From NCBI GenBank assembly GCA_032622095.1, contig CP136061.1, forward strand, positions 236,857,815-236,921,814: a stretch of 64,000 nucleotides of DNA, given 5' to 3'. The notes beneath the pieces were generated by a model. It saw only the letters and a list, made by a program, of their open reading frames with translations. It did no database searches and had not been told where the DNA came from. The first letter of the stretch is position 1. The number at the start of each line of letters is the position of its first letter. A program made the position numbers and the translations under genes. This document shows, piece by piece, positions 45,781-58,121 of the stretch. This DNA is from Siphonodentalium dalli (Eukaryota; Mollusca; Scaphopoda; Gadilida; Siphonodentaliidae).

Positions 45781-46113
45781 CCCTTTACCCAACAGAACGG
45801 CCCTGTGCCAATGCATTCTCTTATATATGCGAGTCGACCATAGGTCGCCTCGCATATATAAGAGAATGCATTGGCTTAACACATATATTTTTTTAGGCCA
45901 ATGCATTCTCTTATATATGCGAGGCGACCTATGGTCGACTCGCATATATAAGAGAATGCATTGGCACAGGGCATAACTGTACCATCACAATGTGGTCAAT
46001 GAACCGGTTCCAATGATATCCATATTTGTTTGGTGTTATTGAGACAGACCGAAGATATTTTAGGCTGTTGAAGCTTTATTTGGGCGTTTTGGGCCGGTTT
46101 GTTGGGTAAAGGG
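45781..46113. mobile_element. TTAA-flanked MITE with CCCTTTACCC ends (copy 2)
   Basis: TTAA at 45777-45780 and 46114-46117; ends CCCTTTACCCAACAG and CTTGTTGGGTAAAGGG-type. It contains palindrome pair 5 (45807-45875 and 45897-45965). The unique part 45966-46113 matches 5164-5312 inverted. Confidence 0.82.
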
Positions 46114-46270
46114 TTAAGGGATTCAGTATGGATTTTGCAGAAAACTTCTTTTCAGATTTTGTCCATGTTTTTGAACGGAACTGACGGGAATCATGTGGCT
46201 ACTCTGGTCCATTAGCATCAACATTGATAAATTTAATACAGTGTGTATGTCTGTTGACTGTATGGTCATA

Positions 46271-46480
46271 CAGTAATGCTCTAATTAATCGACCTCTTAA
46301 CCAAAGCAGAATTATGGGTAACTTTTCAGGATTTAGTCGGAAATATGGCTTGTTGCAATTCATCGGAAAGCTCTCGGGGAGAGCTTTCCGATGAATGGCA
46401 ACAAGCCATATTTCCGACTAAATCCTGAAAAGTTACCCATAATTCTGCTTTGGTTAAGAGGTCGATTAATTAGAGCACTG
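46271..46480. mobile_element. Palindromic TA MITE, full-length
   Basis: It starts CAGTAATGCTCTAATTAATC after TA and ends with the inverse, so the 210 bp form nearly one perfect hairpin (TTTAGTCGGAAATATGGCTT in both arms). It sits within a remnant of the 45-bp minisatellite (GACTGTATGGTCATA before, GGTGAGGTGAGTAGGTATGC after). Confidence 0.85.
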
Positions 46481-47164
46481 TGGTAGGTGAGGTGAGTAGG
46501 TATGCAGGGAGTTATTAACGCCACCGGTGTATACTGTTGGGCAATTTTTAGAAATCTGTGGACCTGTGTAGATAATTGGTTTTTCCAGTTATTTTGGGAC
46601 CCGTTAAAGTTGTACTGCGACCCCGAGTCCGGTAAAAGCTGTAGTTGGAATGTCCAAGTTCGTGAAAGTTCTATTGACTATGCCGATGATTTGAGAAGCT
46701 TTATTGTTTTAGGATATTGTAGAAAGGCTAATCTGGCCGTATCAAATTGAGCTATAGCGATGGGATATCTCGCAGGACAACACATTTCGGGTTTTCGTGG
46801 GTGTGTATTCGCTGGATGTCTTATAGTTGCAGTATATATGTAACTATTAAGACCGCGTTAATGGCGTTCGATGTTTAGGTATGAACAATGGCTGGGCCAT
46901 GCACACTTGGAAGATTTTATGGCGGGAACCCAATTTTTTATCTGCATTTAGAAGCTTTCTGGTTTGGTGAATGAAAAACCTGCAGTAATAAGCCGTAGTT
47001 CTTTGTAATAATTTGAAGGATGAGTTGTTTTTTGTAATAATTTGAAGGATGAGTTGTTTTAACGGAATTCATGTAACCAATATATTTTTTATCATAATTT
47101 ATATTTATGGCTAATAATATGATCTTGGTGGCTTTACCATTTCTGACTGGTTTTCTTGTTGTAT
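46481..47164. other. Unrecognised spacer
   Basis: A short direct duplication (TTTGTAATAATTTGAAGGAT) occurs at about 47001-47050. No gene recognised. Confidence 0.45.
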
Positions 47165-47400
47165 TCATAAATGATGTATATGTGTGACTATATGGTCCAT
47201 GTTGAGATGTATAGGTATATAAGGAGTAGCTGTATGGTCATGTGTGAGGTGAACGTGTATACAGGGAGTGGCTGTCTGGGTCGTTGAAGTGGTGTATGGA
47301 TATAATGACAATAGCTACATTGTCCACCTGTGTGTTGTTTGTGTATATATGAAGTGACTGTGTGGTCATGGGTGAGGGGTATATATATAAACACCATATT
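47165..47400. repeat. 45-bp minisatellite, short block
   Basis: Same units as the arrays at 15.8-22.3 kb (GAGTAGCTGTATGGTCATGT). The overlapping minus ORFs are repeat translations. Confidence 0.75.
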
Positions 47401-48261
47401 GCCCAAATATATACATGATTCATAACCAAGGAAAAATGAACTTATCATATCATATTGGTAATGAATGACTTGATTATAATTGATTAAATCCGACAGCAAT
47501 AAATCAATTTTGTGTTGTTTTACCGCGTTACGATAAATTTAAACGAAACGCTCTTTATTGACACACGACTAATGGCATCTGGAAATTGGAATTTACGAGA
47601 TGATAATTGCCTAATAACTGTGCAAGTCTTCGCGTATATATGCAATATTGATATGCATATATAATATAACATGGACTATTCCAGTAACGAAAAAATATAT
47701 ATAAACACGAGCACGCGTTTATATAGATAAATGCGCGCAAAACTGAATAATATACAGGCATGGCTTTATAGTAACAACACATCGCGATACATATAATAAT
47801 AGTAATAATAACACGATAAAGACATTTAATTACGAGAAAGGCGATGTTTTCGGCGAAGTTTTGCATTCGCAGTGTGACAACGCGACAATCTTCTAAGGCC
47901 GCGATCGACTACATGCAAACTTAAAATACCGCCGTCGCATATCTATTTGTTACCACATGATCGATCACGTGCTATGCTTCTGTTTACATGTGACAATCAC
48001 GTGATCGGGCTGATGATCACGTGACTTTGTCTACAACAAAATCTTCGGCTAATTACTTCGGAATTTTTTTTTAATCGTTATAAAAATAACGATTGGCGGC
48101 CGAATATTAGATTATATGCGCCCAATGGACATTTTATATATATATTATCGGTATATTGAAAGAAAATAATATTGTTTTTTCAGGACCGTATTCCTTTAAA
48201 ATCAATTTGAAAAATTTGAGATAAAATAAAAAAATTTATCAAGTATGCTGTTTCAGACGAG
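47401..48261. other. Unrecognised AT-rich spacer
   Basis: AT-rich with TATATA runs. Three ATCACGTG palindromes occur within 58 bp (cores at 47966, 47998 and 48018). No gene recognised. Confidence 0.45.
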
Positions 48262-48683
48262 ATATATTCAACAATGAAAAACCATTAGGTAAAAACAAGT
48301 TGCGAACTTATAGAAGAGCGAAAATAAAATACCAGATAGAACCATATTTGAACCTCATTAAAATGTCTCCCTTAGATTATCTTTCACAAAGCTTCAGATC
48401 AGCAACCATGTTTAGAAATTGAGAAGGCTGACACAAACAAACTAAAGTACCCGCTGATGAGAGAATTTGCAAACAGTGTGGAATGGAGGTAGAAACCGAA
48501 GAACACTTTATTATGCGATGCCCCATTTATAAAAATCTAAGAGAACGTTTATTTGCGGAAATAAGCGACAATATTCAGACCTTTAATAATATTGCTGACC
48601 AACAGAAATTCTTAATCATCTTGAGAAATGATGAACCCAAAACATGTAATATCATTTGCAACATTTTTCATGTTAACTGATCA
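48262..48683 (+). pseudogene. LINE C-terminal zinc-knuckle remnant (copy B)
   Basis: Readable pieces are KNKLRTYRRAKIKYQIEPYL, FTKLQISNHV, LEIEKADTNKLKYPL and RICKQCGMEVETEEHFIMRC followed by PIYKNLRERLFAEI. The C-x2-C...H-x4-C pattern and following Arg-rich helix are typical of the C-terminus of non-LTR retrotransposon polymerases. It has frameshifts and lacks the RT core. It appears to be a different family from the remnant at 44280. Confidence 0.82.
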
Positions 48684-49215
48684 TTAAAGCAATGAAATAT
48701 CCCATTATGTGTATTCTAGCCATGCACTTCCAATCCCTCAAAAATTTGATTTTACAGAGCGCAGTATAAACGTTCATCAAAAATCACCATTGGGATGCCA
48801 GTCATATTTCAACAAGAAATGAGCAGAACTGCAATGTTAGTGAGGCATACCATTACCGATGAATATTCCAATCAATGGAACCAAAATTGTCACTTTAAAT
48901 AAAAAATGACCGCCAAAATGGTGGTCAAATTATGGAAAATAGTAGATATTGCCCCAGCATGCCCTGCAATCTCTTACAAGTGGTGGTTGATGAATAAAAT
49001 GGACTCATATGCCTTCAAAACATTGAATACTATCATCACTGATGCATCATGCACCATTGTTAACTGTTACTATTGTAACCACTGAAATTACCAGAAATAT
49101 TTGATTTTTCACTCACAAACTTGGCATCAAAATTGGCAAAATTTCACATTTCAGGTTTGGACCATTTTTTCAAGTAAAATATAAATATCTTTGTATCAAA
49201 ATATGTTTTGATTCA
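48684..49215. repeat. Dispersed repeat family A (copy)
   Basis: Matches 14455-15065 in the same orientation (CATCAAAAATCACCATTGGG, TTTCAACAAGAAATGAGCAG, TTATGGAAAATAGTAG). It starts directly after the LINE remnant, so family A could be a LINE 3' tail; this was not shown. Confidence 0.65.
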
Positions 49216-49766
49216 CTCTCACCCAAGAAATTTCATAAGATTTAAATATTTTTGTTCATGAGACTAAATATTAAAGAAAGCTAGTTTAATTATTGCCAGA
49301 CATATATAATTTTTATACAAAGGTTGGACTGCAGTTGCCAGGCAGGCAAAAACCATGGATGACAAATCTGAACCCTGACACTCTGTAATGGTATGAGTCC
49401 ACCTTGAGGAAATTCCAATTGCACCCCCCCCCCCCTTAAATCAGAATCAGACATAATAATTCCATTTGCACCCCACCCCCTTGCACATCAGTGCTCAGGC
49501 CTAATATAATATATATTCATATAAACCATGGTTCTATATTCCTGGTATGAAAACATTCAGATATTTTAACCTGAAACATTGCACAAATCCTAACATCTAG
49601 TGGTCTAACTCGAGACAAATGCACACGACTTTGGGCAAGAGACCAGGACACACCGGGTTGACCATGGGAAATTCTCCAACTGATGACCATTTTAGTCCAC
49701 AAGTATGACCAAATGTAGTAAAATATTCTTTTGTTAAACTAATTAGCAGTTTTGTATTTGCCACCA

Positions 49767-49799
<33 letters not shown>

Positions 49800-50464
49800 C
49801 GGGCAAGGACACACCGGGCCGACCATGGTTTGGCCCAGTCTGAGTAAACTCATACCTAAATATTCATTACATTTCAAATATAGAGTCGACGTTCACCCAG
49901 ACTGGGTTCGGCCCGGTGTGCGAAAATTTTGAAATCTGAACAAGAAAATCGCAAAATCCTAGCATCTAGATTAGCCTCAAGCCTTCCTAGAGTTGGAAAT
50001 TTCAAACCTGACACCCCAACTTAGGTTGGAAAATTTCCAACTGATGACAATTCCAATGACATTGTTGACCAAATGTATGACAATATTGTTTTCTTAAATT
50101 AACCAGCAGTTTTCGACTGGCCACGGGGGAGTGACCAGGACACAAGCTTTCCAAGTGTTGGAAATTTCCAACCTGTCACCCCCCCCCCCACAAGGTTGGA
50201 AAATTTCCAACTGATGACCTTTTCTGTCCAAAATTTTGACAAAAAATAGGAAAATATGCAAATATTGGTCCAAAAACAATTAATTCCCCCCAATAAATTG
50301 TTTGAAAATCAAACTACAAGAACATTTTCAACCTATTGTTGGTGTGAAATTTCCAACTAATGTTTTGGCAGGTGTGAAATTTCCAACTGGTTGAAAATGT
50401 TTACCAAAGTTGGGGGGGGGGGGTGAGACACCACCAACCCCAACCCCCTGTCACCACGTCTCTG
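49216..50464. repeat. Direct duplications with long G and C tracts
   Basis: Related segments repeat at about 49600-49790, 50030-50160 and 50190-50300 (CCAACTGATGAC, GACCAAATGTA, CCAGGACACA). An uninterrupted G run of about 33 lies at 49767-49799, with other G/C runs near 49425, 50180 and 50413. It is non-coding. Confidence 0.6.
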
Positions 50465-50750
50465 CTCATACCATCTGCAGAGTAATATACTCAGCTGTAC
50501 AATGCAGCAAAGGCTACTGTTAATAGCATGTCATGTGTATTGTATTTGTTTTCAAAATTTAGATACCATAGCTTTGTTTATCTGCATATTGCAATAAGAG
50601 ACATCAGAAAATGATATAGTCATATTAATACCTTGGGGGTACCCTGGCGGAAGTTATAGTTTGTTAAACCTAAATTAAAGGCCCACTTAATGTTCGAGTC
50701 ACCGATTATTTTTTTATAGTGCCTTGATATAAGGTTTTAATAAAAATCTA
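50465..50750. repeat. Right arm, innermost matching block
   Basis: Inverted partner of 43935-44235. Confidence 0.85.
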
Positions 50751-52236
50751 TGCCATAAAATATGAATAAAATACTATAATTCTCACCATTTGAAACGTCT
50801 GTGCCTCAGAAGATGCCCATAGAGAAATAGAAAACAGCTGAAATCATAGAAAGATTTCCCCCGTTATGGCTCCCAGAATGCAACAGAATTCAAACTAAAC
50901 ATGCATTTTCAATGAAGGGGAATAACTCTATATCTTAAGATATAGAGTTATTCCCCTTCCATTGAAAATAATTTTAAACTTTAGCACAGAACAGAAGTCG
51001 ATATTTCAACTAAAACAACATGATCACATTTTATCACACCGAATAAGTTGATAATACAATATTTTGGAGCTTCCTCTTAGATGACATATATTTTATAAAA
51101 AAATGATCTGGGGTTCGAAAATTAAGTGGGCCTTTAAATAAAAAAAATTTCAGTGGGCCTTTAAATAAAAAAAATTTCAATGTAATATTTGTTAGTTTGA
51201 GCAAGGAATTCAATCTGAATTTTTTTTTTTTTTAAAGTAAATTTTTTTTAGAAAAAGGGCCATCTCCGTTAAAAAATTTGATCAAACACATATTCAAACT
51301 TTATCTGTATTTTGGGCTGAGAAGAACTCATATACAAAATTTGTTTCCGATCGGATAGAAAATGTTCCAGTTATCGCACCATGTGTAAAGTATCTATGGA
51401 CAGACGACAAGTGGTCAATCCAGACGTCGACAATTTGTGCCATACATACACAGAACGACACGATGTGTAAATGAGTTTGTCGATACGGCAAAGCGCCTCT
51501 CGTTCTATCCTTCCGCGACAGCACGAGTGCCGTATCGACAAACTAATTTACACTCGTGTCGTTCTGTGTTTATTACACGCTTCGCGTCCTAGAATCCGTT
51601 GCATTAAAAATACAGGTTAGACAGCTGGGTTAGAAGGTTTATTTAGGCTCATACATGGCGTGTTTGTCATGTGTGATGATTCTTTTATTTAAATAGTTCC
51701 AGTTTCATGGTTGAGTCGAACGTCATGTACGTCATTTTACGTCAACGAGATGCTTATGGAACGTACGTTCCATACGGATTTGTAAATATGGAACAGCAAT
51801 AACGCTGTACGTCTATACTCAGGAACAAGCGTGTAATAATATGGTATAAAGTCGCAAGTCTCAACCAGTTCCATACAGCAGAAACTAATCTAGAATATAT
51901 TGTTGAAAAATGTAAATATTTTCCACTTCCGACAGCCATTTTGGTGCCATCTTGGATGGGAAGTTTACAATTTTGTCCTAAAAAGGTAGCATTATGCCTT
52001 AGCTTTACAAAAATATATACATTTGTCAAGGTTTTCTCTCTATAATTTGCATCAAACTGACTTTATAGTGCCTCGTATTAAAAACAGCGTTGGATGTCAT
52101 CTTGTCTTGTGTCTACACGGCCACTTTTTTACATGTTAACAATGTTTAAAAGATGAGTGACATAATAATGAAGAAAATAATTTGGGTGAAGTTAAGTTCT
52201 GTGGTGGAGGGTGCAGGAGTACCCTATCAGCTCACT
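50751..52236. other. Right-arm sequence opposite the Helentron
   Basis: A perfect 44-bp palindrome lies at 50915-50958. A short direct repeat (GTGGGCCTTTAAATAAAAAA) is near 51127-51180. A foldback at about 51448-51570 pairs GAACGACACGATGTGTAAAT with its inverse. No gene recognised. The left arm has no equivalent, so both arms have diverged here. Confidence 0.6.
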
Positions 52237-53085
52237 GACTATTATATTTGTGTTTTCGTTGCATTGTCGTGACCTTTTGACCTATGGTGATGTCATCAAT
52301 GACAAAAATCATATTTTGTTTTGCTACCATTGCATAGAGTATTCAAATACCTACAAAATGACACATCACCTGTTAAAATCCAAACACACGGACATTACTT
52401 ATATGGGATTACCGTTTCCCCCACCCCATCATATTTGGGAAAAAATGTAACTGAGTAAGGCTAAACTTTGTCCCAGTAGGTACATTTTTCCTGAACAATA
52501 CACATTAGGACCCAGGAAAATACCAAAGAAGTTAACAAGTTGTGGGTGCACGAGGGGTCTTACCTGCCCATGGACTATACACTTTTACAGGGACGTGTCT
52601 ATAATGTTTCTGTTGCATGGGCTGTCCCACTTGGAATTATAACTGCACCCCCTTTGAATCAGAATAAAGTTACAACCCGCTGTTCACCTGTTGGAAAATT
52701 CTAATCGCTTACACTGGTACTGTCCTATAAGGTTAGATAGTTTCACCAATTTCACACTAAATAATTGTTGAAAAATCAACTATGAAACAATTTACAACTT
52801 GTATTTTCAATGCAAAATATCCAACTGCATGGTGTTGTGTTAGGCACGAAACTTCCAACTGTTGAATTGTTTTTTGGGGGCATGGACGTGGATTGAGAGT
52901 CTGATTTGGGTGGCGTTCACCTCAGAATCCCCCCCCTTCGGAACCAGACCACCCAACTCACACGTTTGCGTAATTCCATGTACATCCCCTCCCCCTTGGA
53001 CTTTGAATTTTCCCCAACTGTTCCCTCACAGGCCTCTATGGTAGTCTTTTCCAAATGGATGAGTAGTTCTGTTGCCTGCTCTAGC

Positions 53086-53358
53086 CAAGCCTTGAAATTA
53101 TGTGTCTGTCATTTGCAGAATGAGGTCCTCAGAGGGTGAATTTAGTGATGCTACCCCACATAGTGGGCTAGCATCACTAAATTCACCCTATGGGGACCTC
53201 ATTCTGCTTAGGCCTCATAACAAATCTGATCCCAGGTCTCCCATAGCAGTTGAGGACTCATTAGAATGAGGGTCCTAGAGGGTAAATTTGGTGCGTAACT
53301 AAATTCACCCTCTGGGGACCTCATTTTGCAAATGACAGACACACTATTTCAAGGAGGC
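53086..53358. mobile_element. hAT-like foldback, right arm
   Basis: Same family as 25362-25615: begins CAAGCCTTGAAATTATGTGT, interior GCAGAATGAGGTCCTCAGAG with inverted copies, ends AAATGACAGACACACTATTT + CAAGG. The last bases of the right terminus and the TSD are lost. Confidence 0.7.
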
Positions 53359-53412
53359 GGAACAAGCCTGGAAATTGTGTGTATGAAATTTGTAGAATGA
53401 GATCCGAGATAA

Positions 53413-54325
53413 GGCCCAAAAAAAATGGGTTTTGATTCTCAGGCATCACTGTATCGACAATGTATCGACAAAAATGGCCCGCATTGGACCATTTTGTTCC
53501 GATTTTGGATTTTCACCGTAGTTGTAAACCGGTAACACAAAAATAGGAAACTGTCACACGGCAATTAGTTATGTTTCAAATATCGAATAGGAGCTACATA
53601 CCACTGGATGTGTGGGTATTCAACAAAAGACCATAGGCAATGATAACTATCAGGTATACTCAGTCTCCACAGGCTGTCAAAACTCCTTAGTTTATTGGTC
53701 AAATGTGTTGAAATATTTTGATAAAAACAATAAGTTGGATATTGAAGGAGTCGTCCGCAAACCTGACCTTGGCGACCTTTGCACAGTAAGTAAGTAACCT
53801 GCAAGATAGAGTTTTTCCCCTTGCTATGCTATTGTGATCGAAGGTACGAAAACATATTGGCCATATTTATGATGGTTATTTGAAGTTTTATTGTCTGTCA
53901 TCCATGGCGGTACAGATAGTCTTTTATTAGTCAGTGGAATAAGTGAATAAGTAAGACTTTCTTATATGATAGTTTGGAAGATCACTTTATCTTTTCGACT
54001 GTATTTGCGTTCTGTATTTTTATATGAAACTGATATGTAGTTATGCGTGTTAAAAATTATTGTGCCGATATTAAAATCATATCAATATATATATCATGTA
54101 CAGGTAGTACATTGTCATAATTTGTCATTCTTTATATCAGATTAAATTAGTTTATATCCAATACAAAGTTCTCCTTTACATTTTCTGGACCTGGGAATCT
54201 TGGTATAATAACCCATGCTTACTACAGGCAGAACAAAATAAACAAAATAAAAATAAAACCCTCGCTCCCGTATTGATTTTCCAAAAAAAAATTGCCTGAG
54301 AATCTTATATCTTTTTTGTTTGGCC
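53413..54325. mobile_element. Harbinger-like element, right arm, complete
   Basis: TAA at 53410-53412 and 54326-54328 flanks ends GGCCCAAAAAAAATGGGTTT and the inverse of GGCCAAACAAAAAAG. Internal TGATTCTCAGGCATCACTG matches the end sequence of the element at 29820. 913 bp with no transposase. The left-arm copy (35529 onward) holds 2.97 kb more in the middle. Confidence 0.78.
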
Positions 54326-55166
54326 TAATAGATAGATAGCCCCCCCCCCCAAGACTTCTATTAATTTTGAATTAACACATTGAAATGATTGTTATTCGAC
54401 ACCTATTGATTTATATTTTGACTATAAAATTGGAATTGACACATTGATTGTTATTTGACACCTATCGATTTTCATTTGTATATTTTTAGTCACCAAATGG
54501 CCGCCCATACAGATCACTCAAAAAAGTTAATGAATTTAGAAGAGAAAAAAGAAGGGAAAAGGTTGAAAACTTCCTAGTGGACAGATATGTATAATATAGG
54601 ATGCCAAATGCATGAATAAGAATGGTTTGTGCTGCATTTTATGTATGGAGATTTAGTAACCTGACCACTATATGTACTATATTGAATACCCCCAAGAAGC
54701 AATATATTTAATTTTTTTTATGCAAGAACCTTTAACAGAACGATATATGGAGATGTTTGGAAATGAGAAAAATAAAAGGAAGGAGCACAAAACTTGTTTT
54801 TAATTTGGAACTTCAACCCAATATTTTACTTAGAAAAATAAAACTCAAAATTTATTAAAAACTAGAAATAATGAACACATTAACAAACTTATAATGGATA
54901 TAAAATGTATCTAATATCTGATAAGGCCATGCAAATTGAATTTCTCAAGCCAAACAATTTTGAACAGCATATGAGCATGCGGTTTTTAATTTAATCTTGT
55001 ATTTCTGGGGCACACATCATTGAAGCATTATTCCAGCTCTGGATTTAATTTCAGTTGCCTTTGCCATTATTTCCCCGAACAGATATCCATAACAAGAGCA
55101 TTGCCAGAGAGTGGCAAAATATGCATAATAAGGGCCATAACCCTGGTGAAGATTTTTTTACCCTGT

Positions 55167-55487
55167 GCCAATGCATTCTCTTATATATGTGAGTCGACCA
55201 TAGGTCACCTTGCATATATAAGAGAATGCATTGGCCTAACAATTTTTTACAATTTTAATAATTTTTTCTTGTATTCTTTAACAATTTTATAATTTCACCC
55301 ATACAGAGCCCCAGACAAACATGAGCAGACGACACTCTTCTATATGCTTCTATATATGTGTGGGGCTCCTTGGAGGGTAATGGATGTTTTTTATTTTATG
55401 TCCTAAAAATTGTTAGGCCTATATGCATTCTCTTATATATGCGAGGCGACCTATGGTCGACTCGCATATATAAGAGAATGCATTGGC
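55167..55487. repeat. Palindrome pair 6 (right arm)
   Basis: Palindromes at 55167-55235 and 55418-55487 mirror the pair at 33496-33852. The following sequence to about 55545 keeps one terminal repeat of the host TIR element (GACTTACGACTGGATTTGAT). Confidence 0.82.
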
Positions 55488-57998
55488 ACAGGGTAAAAAT
55501 ATCCCGACTTACGACTGGATTTGATATGGCGGGTCACATATTTGAGCCTTAAGTGGTCTTTTCTTTGTTCTTTTTGACCACTTATAGTGGAGCGGCCAAA
55601 TCCAAAAAGGGCCTTAGTTTTCGAGATACACTTACCCTTGGTAGAACAAGTTGAAATCAACATTTTCTGGAAGGTAAATCTAGATTGTTACGAAAATGAT
55701 TCTTGGCCTTACCGCAAGCAGCTATGTATGGTAAAACTATTTGTGAAGGTACCCTACAGAAAAATTAGCCTATTTTAGGCTGTTTACCAATAATAGACAA
55801 TTGGTTAAAAGATGAACAAATCATAATAAACAGATCTATTTGTTATTATGTGGCGCATGGTGATACTAAATCCAAAAGTTCTTATTTGTTCTGGTTTGTT
55901 TGAGATATCGCAATTTCATTGTATAGAATGTAATGTTCTGCATCAAAAACTCATGATGATTCAAAGAAAATGTCACCCGTCAACTCTATACAAAACTAAA
56001 ATGTTTGATCTAGCCTATCGTGTCATATGTGTTTGGAAAGAGTGGAGTATTTGTTACCTGGAGGTATTAACTTTAGTATCCTAATCCTACATATAATAAA
56101 ATGATAGGCAAAAACTTAAACTCTCCGCCAATGTCATACAATTCAAAATATAGGCATCGCCAGGGATTGGATCCCAGAATTAAAGAATAGTGCATAGTAT
56201 TTGCTTCTATTTAATGTAGAACACACATAACAAGTGTAAAATGTGAATTTCCATCCATATTCACTATTACAAAAGTATCGAAATCCAAGATGGCGTCCAA
56301 TATGGCAGTCAGTTTTAATTTTAAGACTTAGTGAAGGTACATTCGCGAAATCTAGAAAAGGAACATTCCCAGTGGTAAAATGTATATGATTGTAATGACC
56401 ACATAGAATATCATTTCATATCAAACATTAATTTCACCATTAATACATCTTATCAATTGGTAAAATAAAAGGCAAAAATTTATGCCGCCGTCCAATGTCA
56501 TAGAATTTGAAACAGTTATCGCCTGGGATTGGAAACATACTGCGCAATATTTGGTATATTTAATGTAGAATACACATACAAGTGAGAATTGCCATCCAGA
56601 TTTGTTATTAGAAGAGTATCATAATCCAAGATGGCATTCAATATGGCAGCCAATTTTAATTTTAAAACTTAGTGAACGGACATACAACAAATACAGAAAG
56701 TGAACATCCCCTATGCTATATTGTATATCATTGTACTGACTACATAGAACATTTCATATCAAACATTAGATTCACCATTAATCCATATTATCAATTGATG
56801 AAATAATAGACAAAAAACTTAACCACCCCTGAAGTCACAAACTTCCACACAAATGCGCCAGAAATAATTACGCATAAATTTTGGAATTCATTTGTGCTGA
56901 ATATGATAAAGAAAAAAATATTGTGAAATTACATCCACTATGGCAGCCAACACTTTGTGAACAACTAATACGATATATGGGCAAAGAACGTCTTATATGG
57001 TATTATTCATAGCGATCTATTAGCTAGAATATGTGTTTCCAATATTAAATGGCGATTTATTGTGTGTGCGTGATGACGGAGACCAACATATGGCGGTCAG
57101 GTATATAAACAAAAATCAGATGAGCTTTGACAATGTCTCAAATTTATAAATCTTCGTGAAAAATGTGTTTATTGTGATTTGATTAACTTGTAACCAATTG
57201 TGTATTGCTGGTCAACTGCTGAAAATAGGCTAATTTTTCGGTAGGGTACCTTCACATATAGTCTTACCGTACATAGCTTCCACCAATTCTGGCAAGGCCA
57301 AGAATCATTTTCATATATGATATAGATTTACTTTCCAGAAAAAGTTGGTTTCAACTTGTTCTACAGAGGGTAGGGTACCCGACCACTTTTGGCATTTGGC
57401 TGCTCCACTATTAATGACTAAATAACGACCACCTTGTCCTGTGCGGAATAACAGGCATTAGGTATTCTTTTGTCATCTTGTCAAACTCTTTGTCTTAGGC
57501 TACTCTCTTGATCACCTAAGGCTCGAATGAATAAATGCCCTGATGGACGCCCCAACAGACATAATACCAATAACATAACATTGCCCCATTTTTAAAAATG
57601 GGCGTATAAAAAGTTAGTTGATAAGACTTGAGTTTGCAGACGCAAAACAATGTGTGTTTAACTCATGGTTACAAATTACAGTAATGAATCGGAAATTTTA
57701 AATGGGAAACTGGTCTCTGTTTACAGTGGCTGATTTAGGAAATAAAACAAAAATATTTTTATTTCAAATATTTTGAGATAACTTCTCTAAATTTTGAAAT
57801 AAGATCTCGAAATTTCGACATAACATCTTGACATACTATCTTGAAATTTCAAGATGTTATGACCAAATTTCAAGATAGTATTTCGAAATTTTGAGATAAG
57901 ATCTCGAAATTTAGACATACTATCACGAAATTTTGATATAACATCTCAAATTTTTTAGATAACTTCACATATATAAGTTCGTTTGAGTAATACATTCA

Positions 57999-58121
57999 CA
58001 GCCCTCATAATTGGCTACGGCAATCAGCAATGCCGAAGCCATTTACCGAAGCAAATGGGCCCCACATCAATGGTTGCCGTAGTGGATTGCCGAAGCTGAA
58101 AAATCTGAATTATGAGGGCTG
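57999..58121. mobile_element. 123-bp TIR insertion, right arm only
   Basis: Ends CAGCCCTCATAATT and AATTATGAGGGCTG, flanked by CATTCA on both sides. The left arm (near 29355) has the empty site GTAATACATTCACATC in inverse. The duplication is 6 bp if the element starts CAG, or 8 bp with one mismatch if it starts AGCCC. It overlaps a 75-aa ORF that is therefore spurious. It may be a very short hAT-like MITE. Confidence 0.83.
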
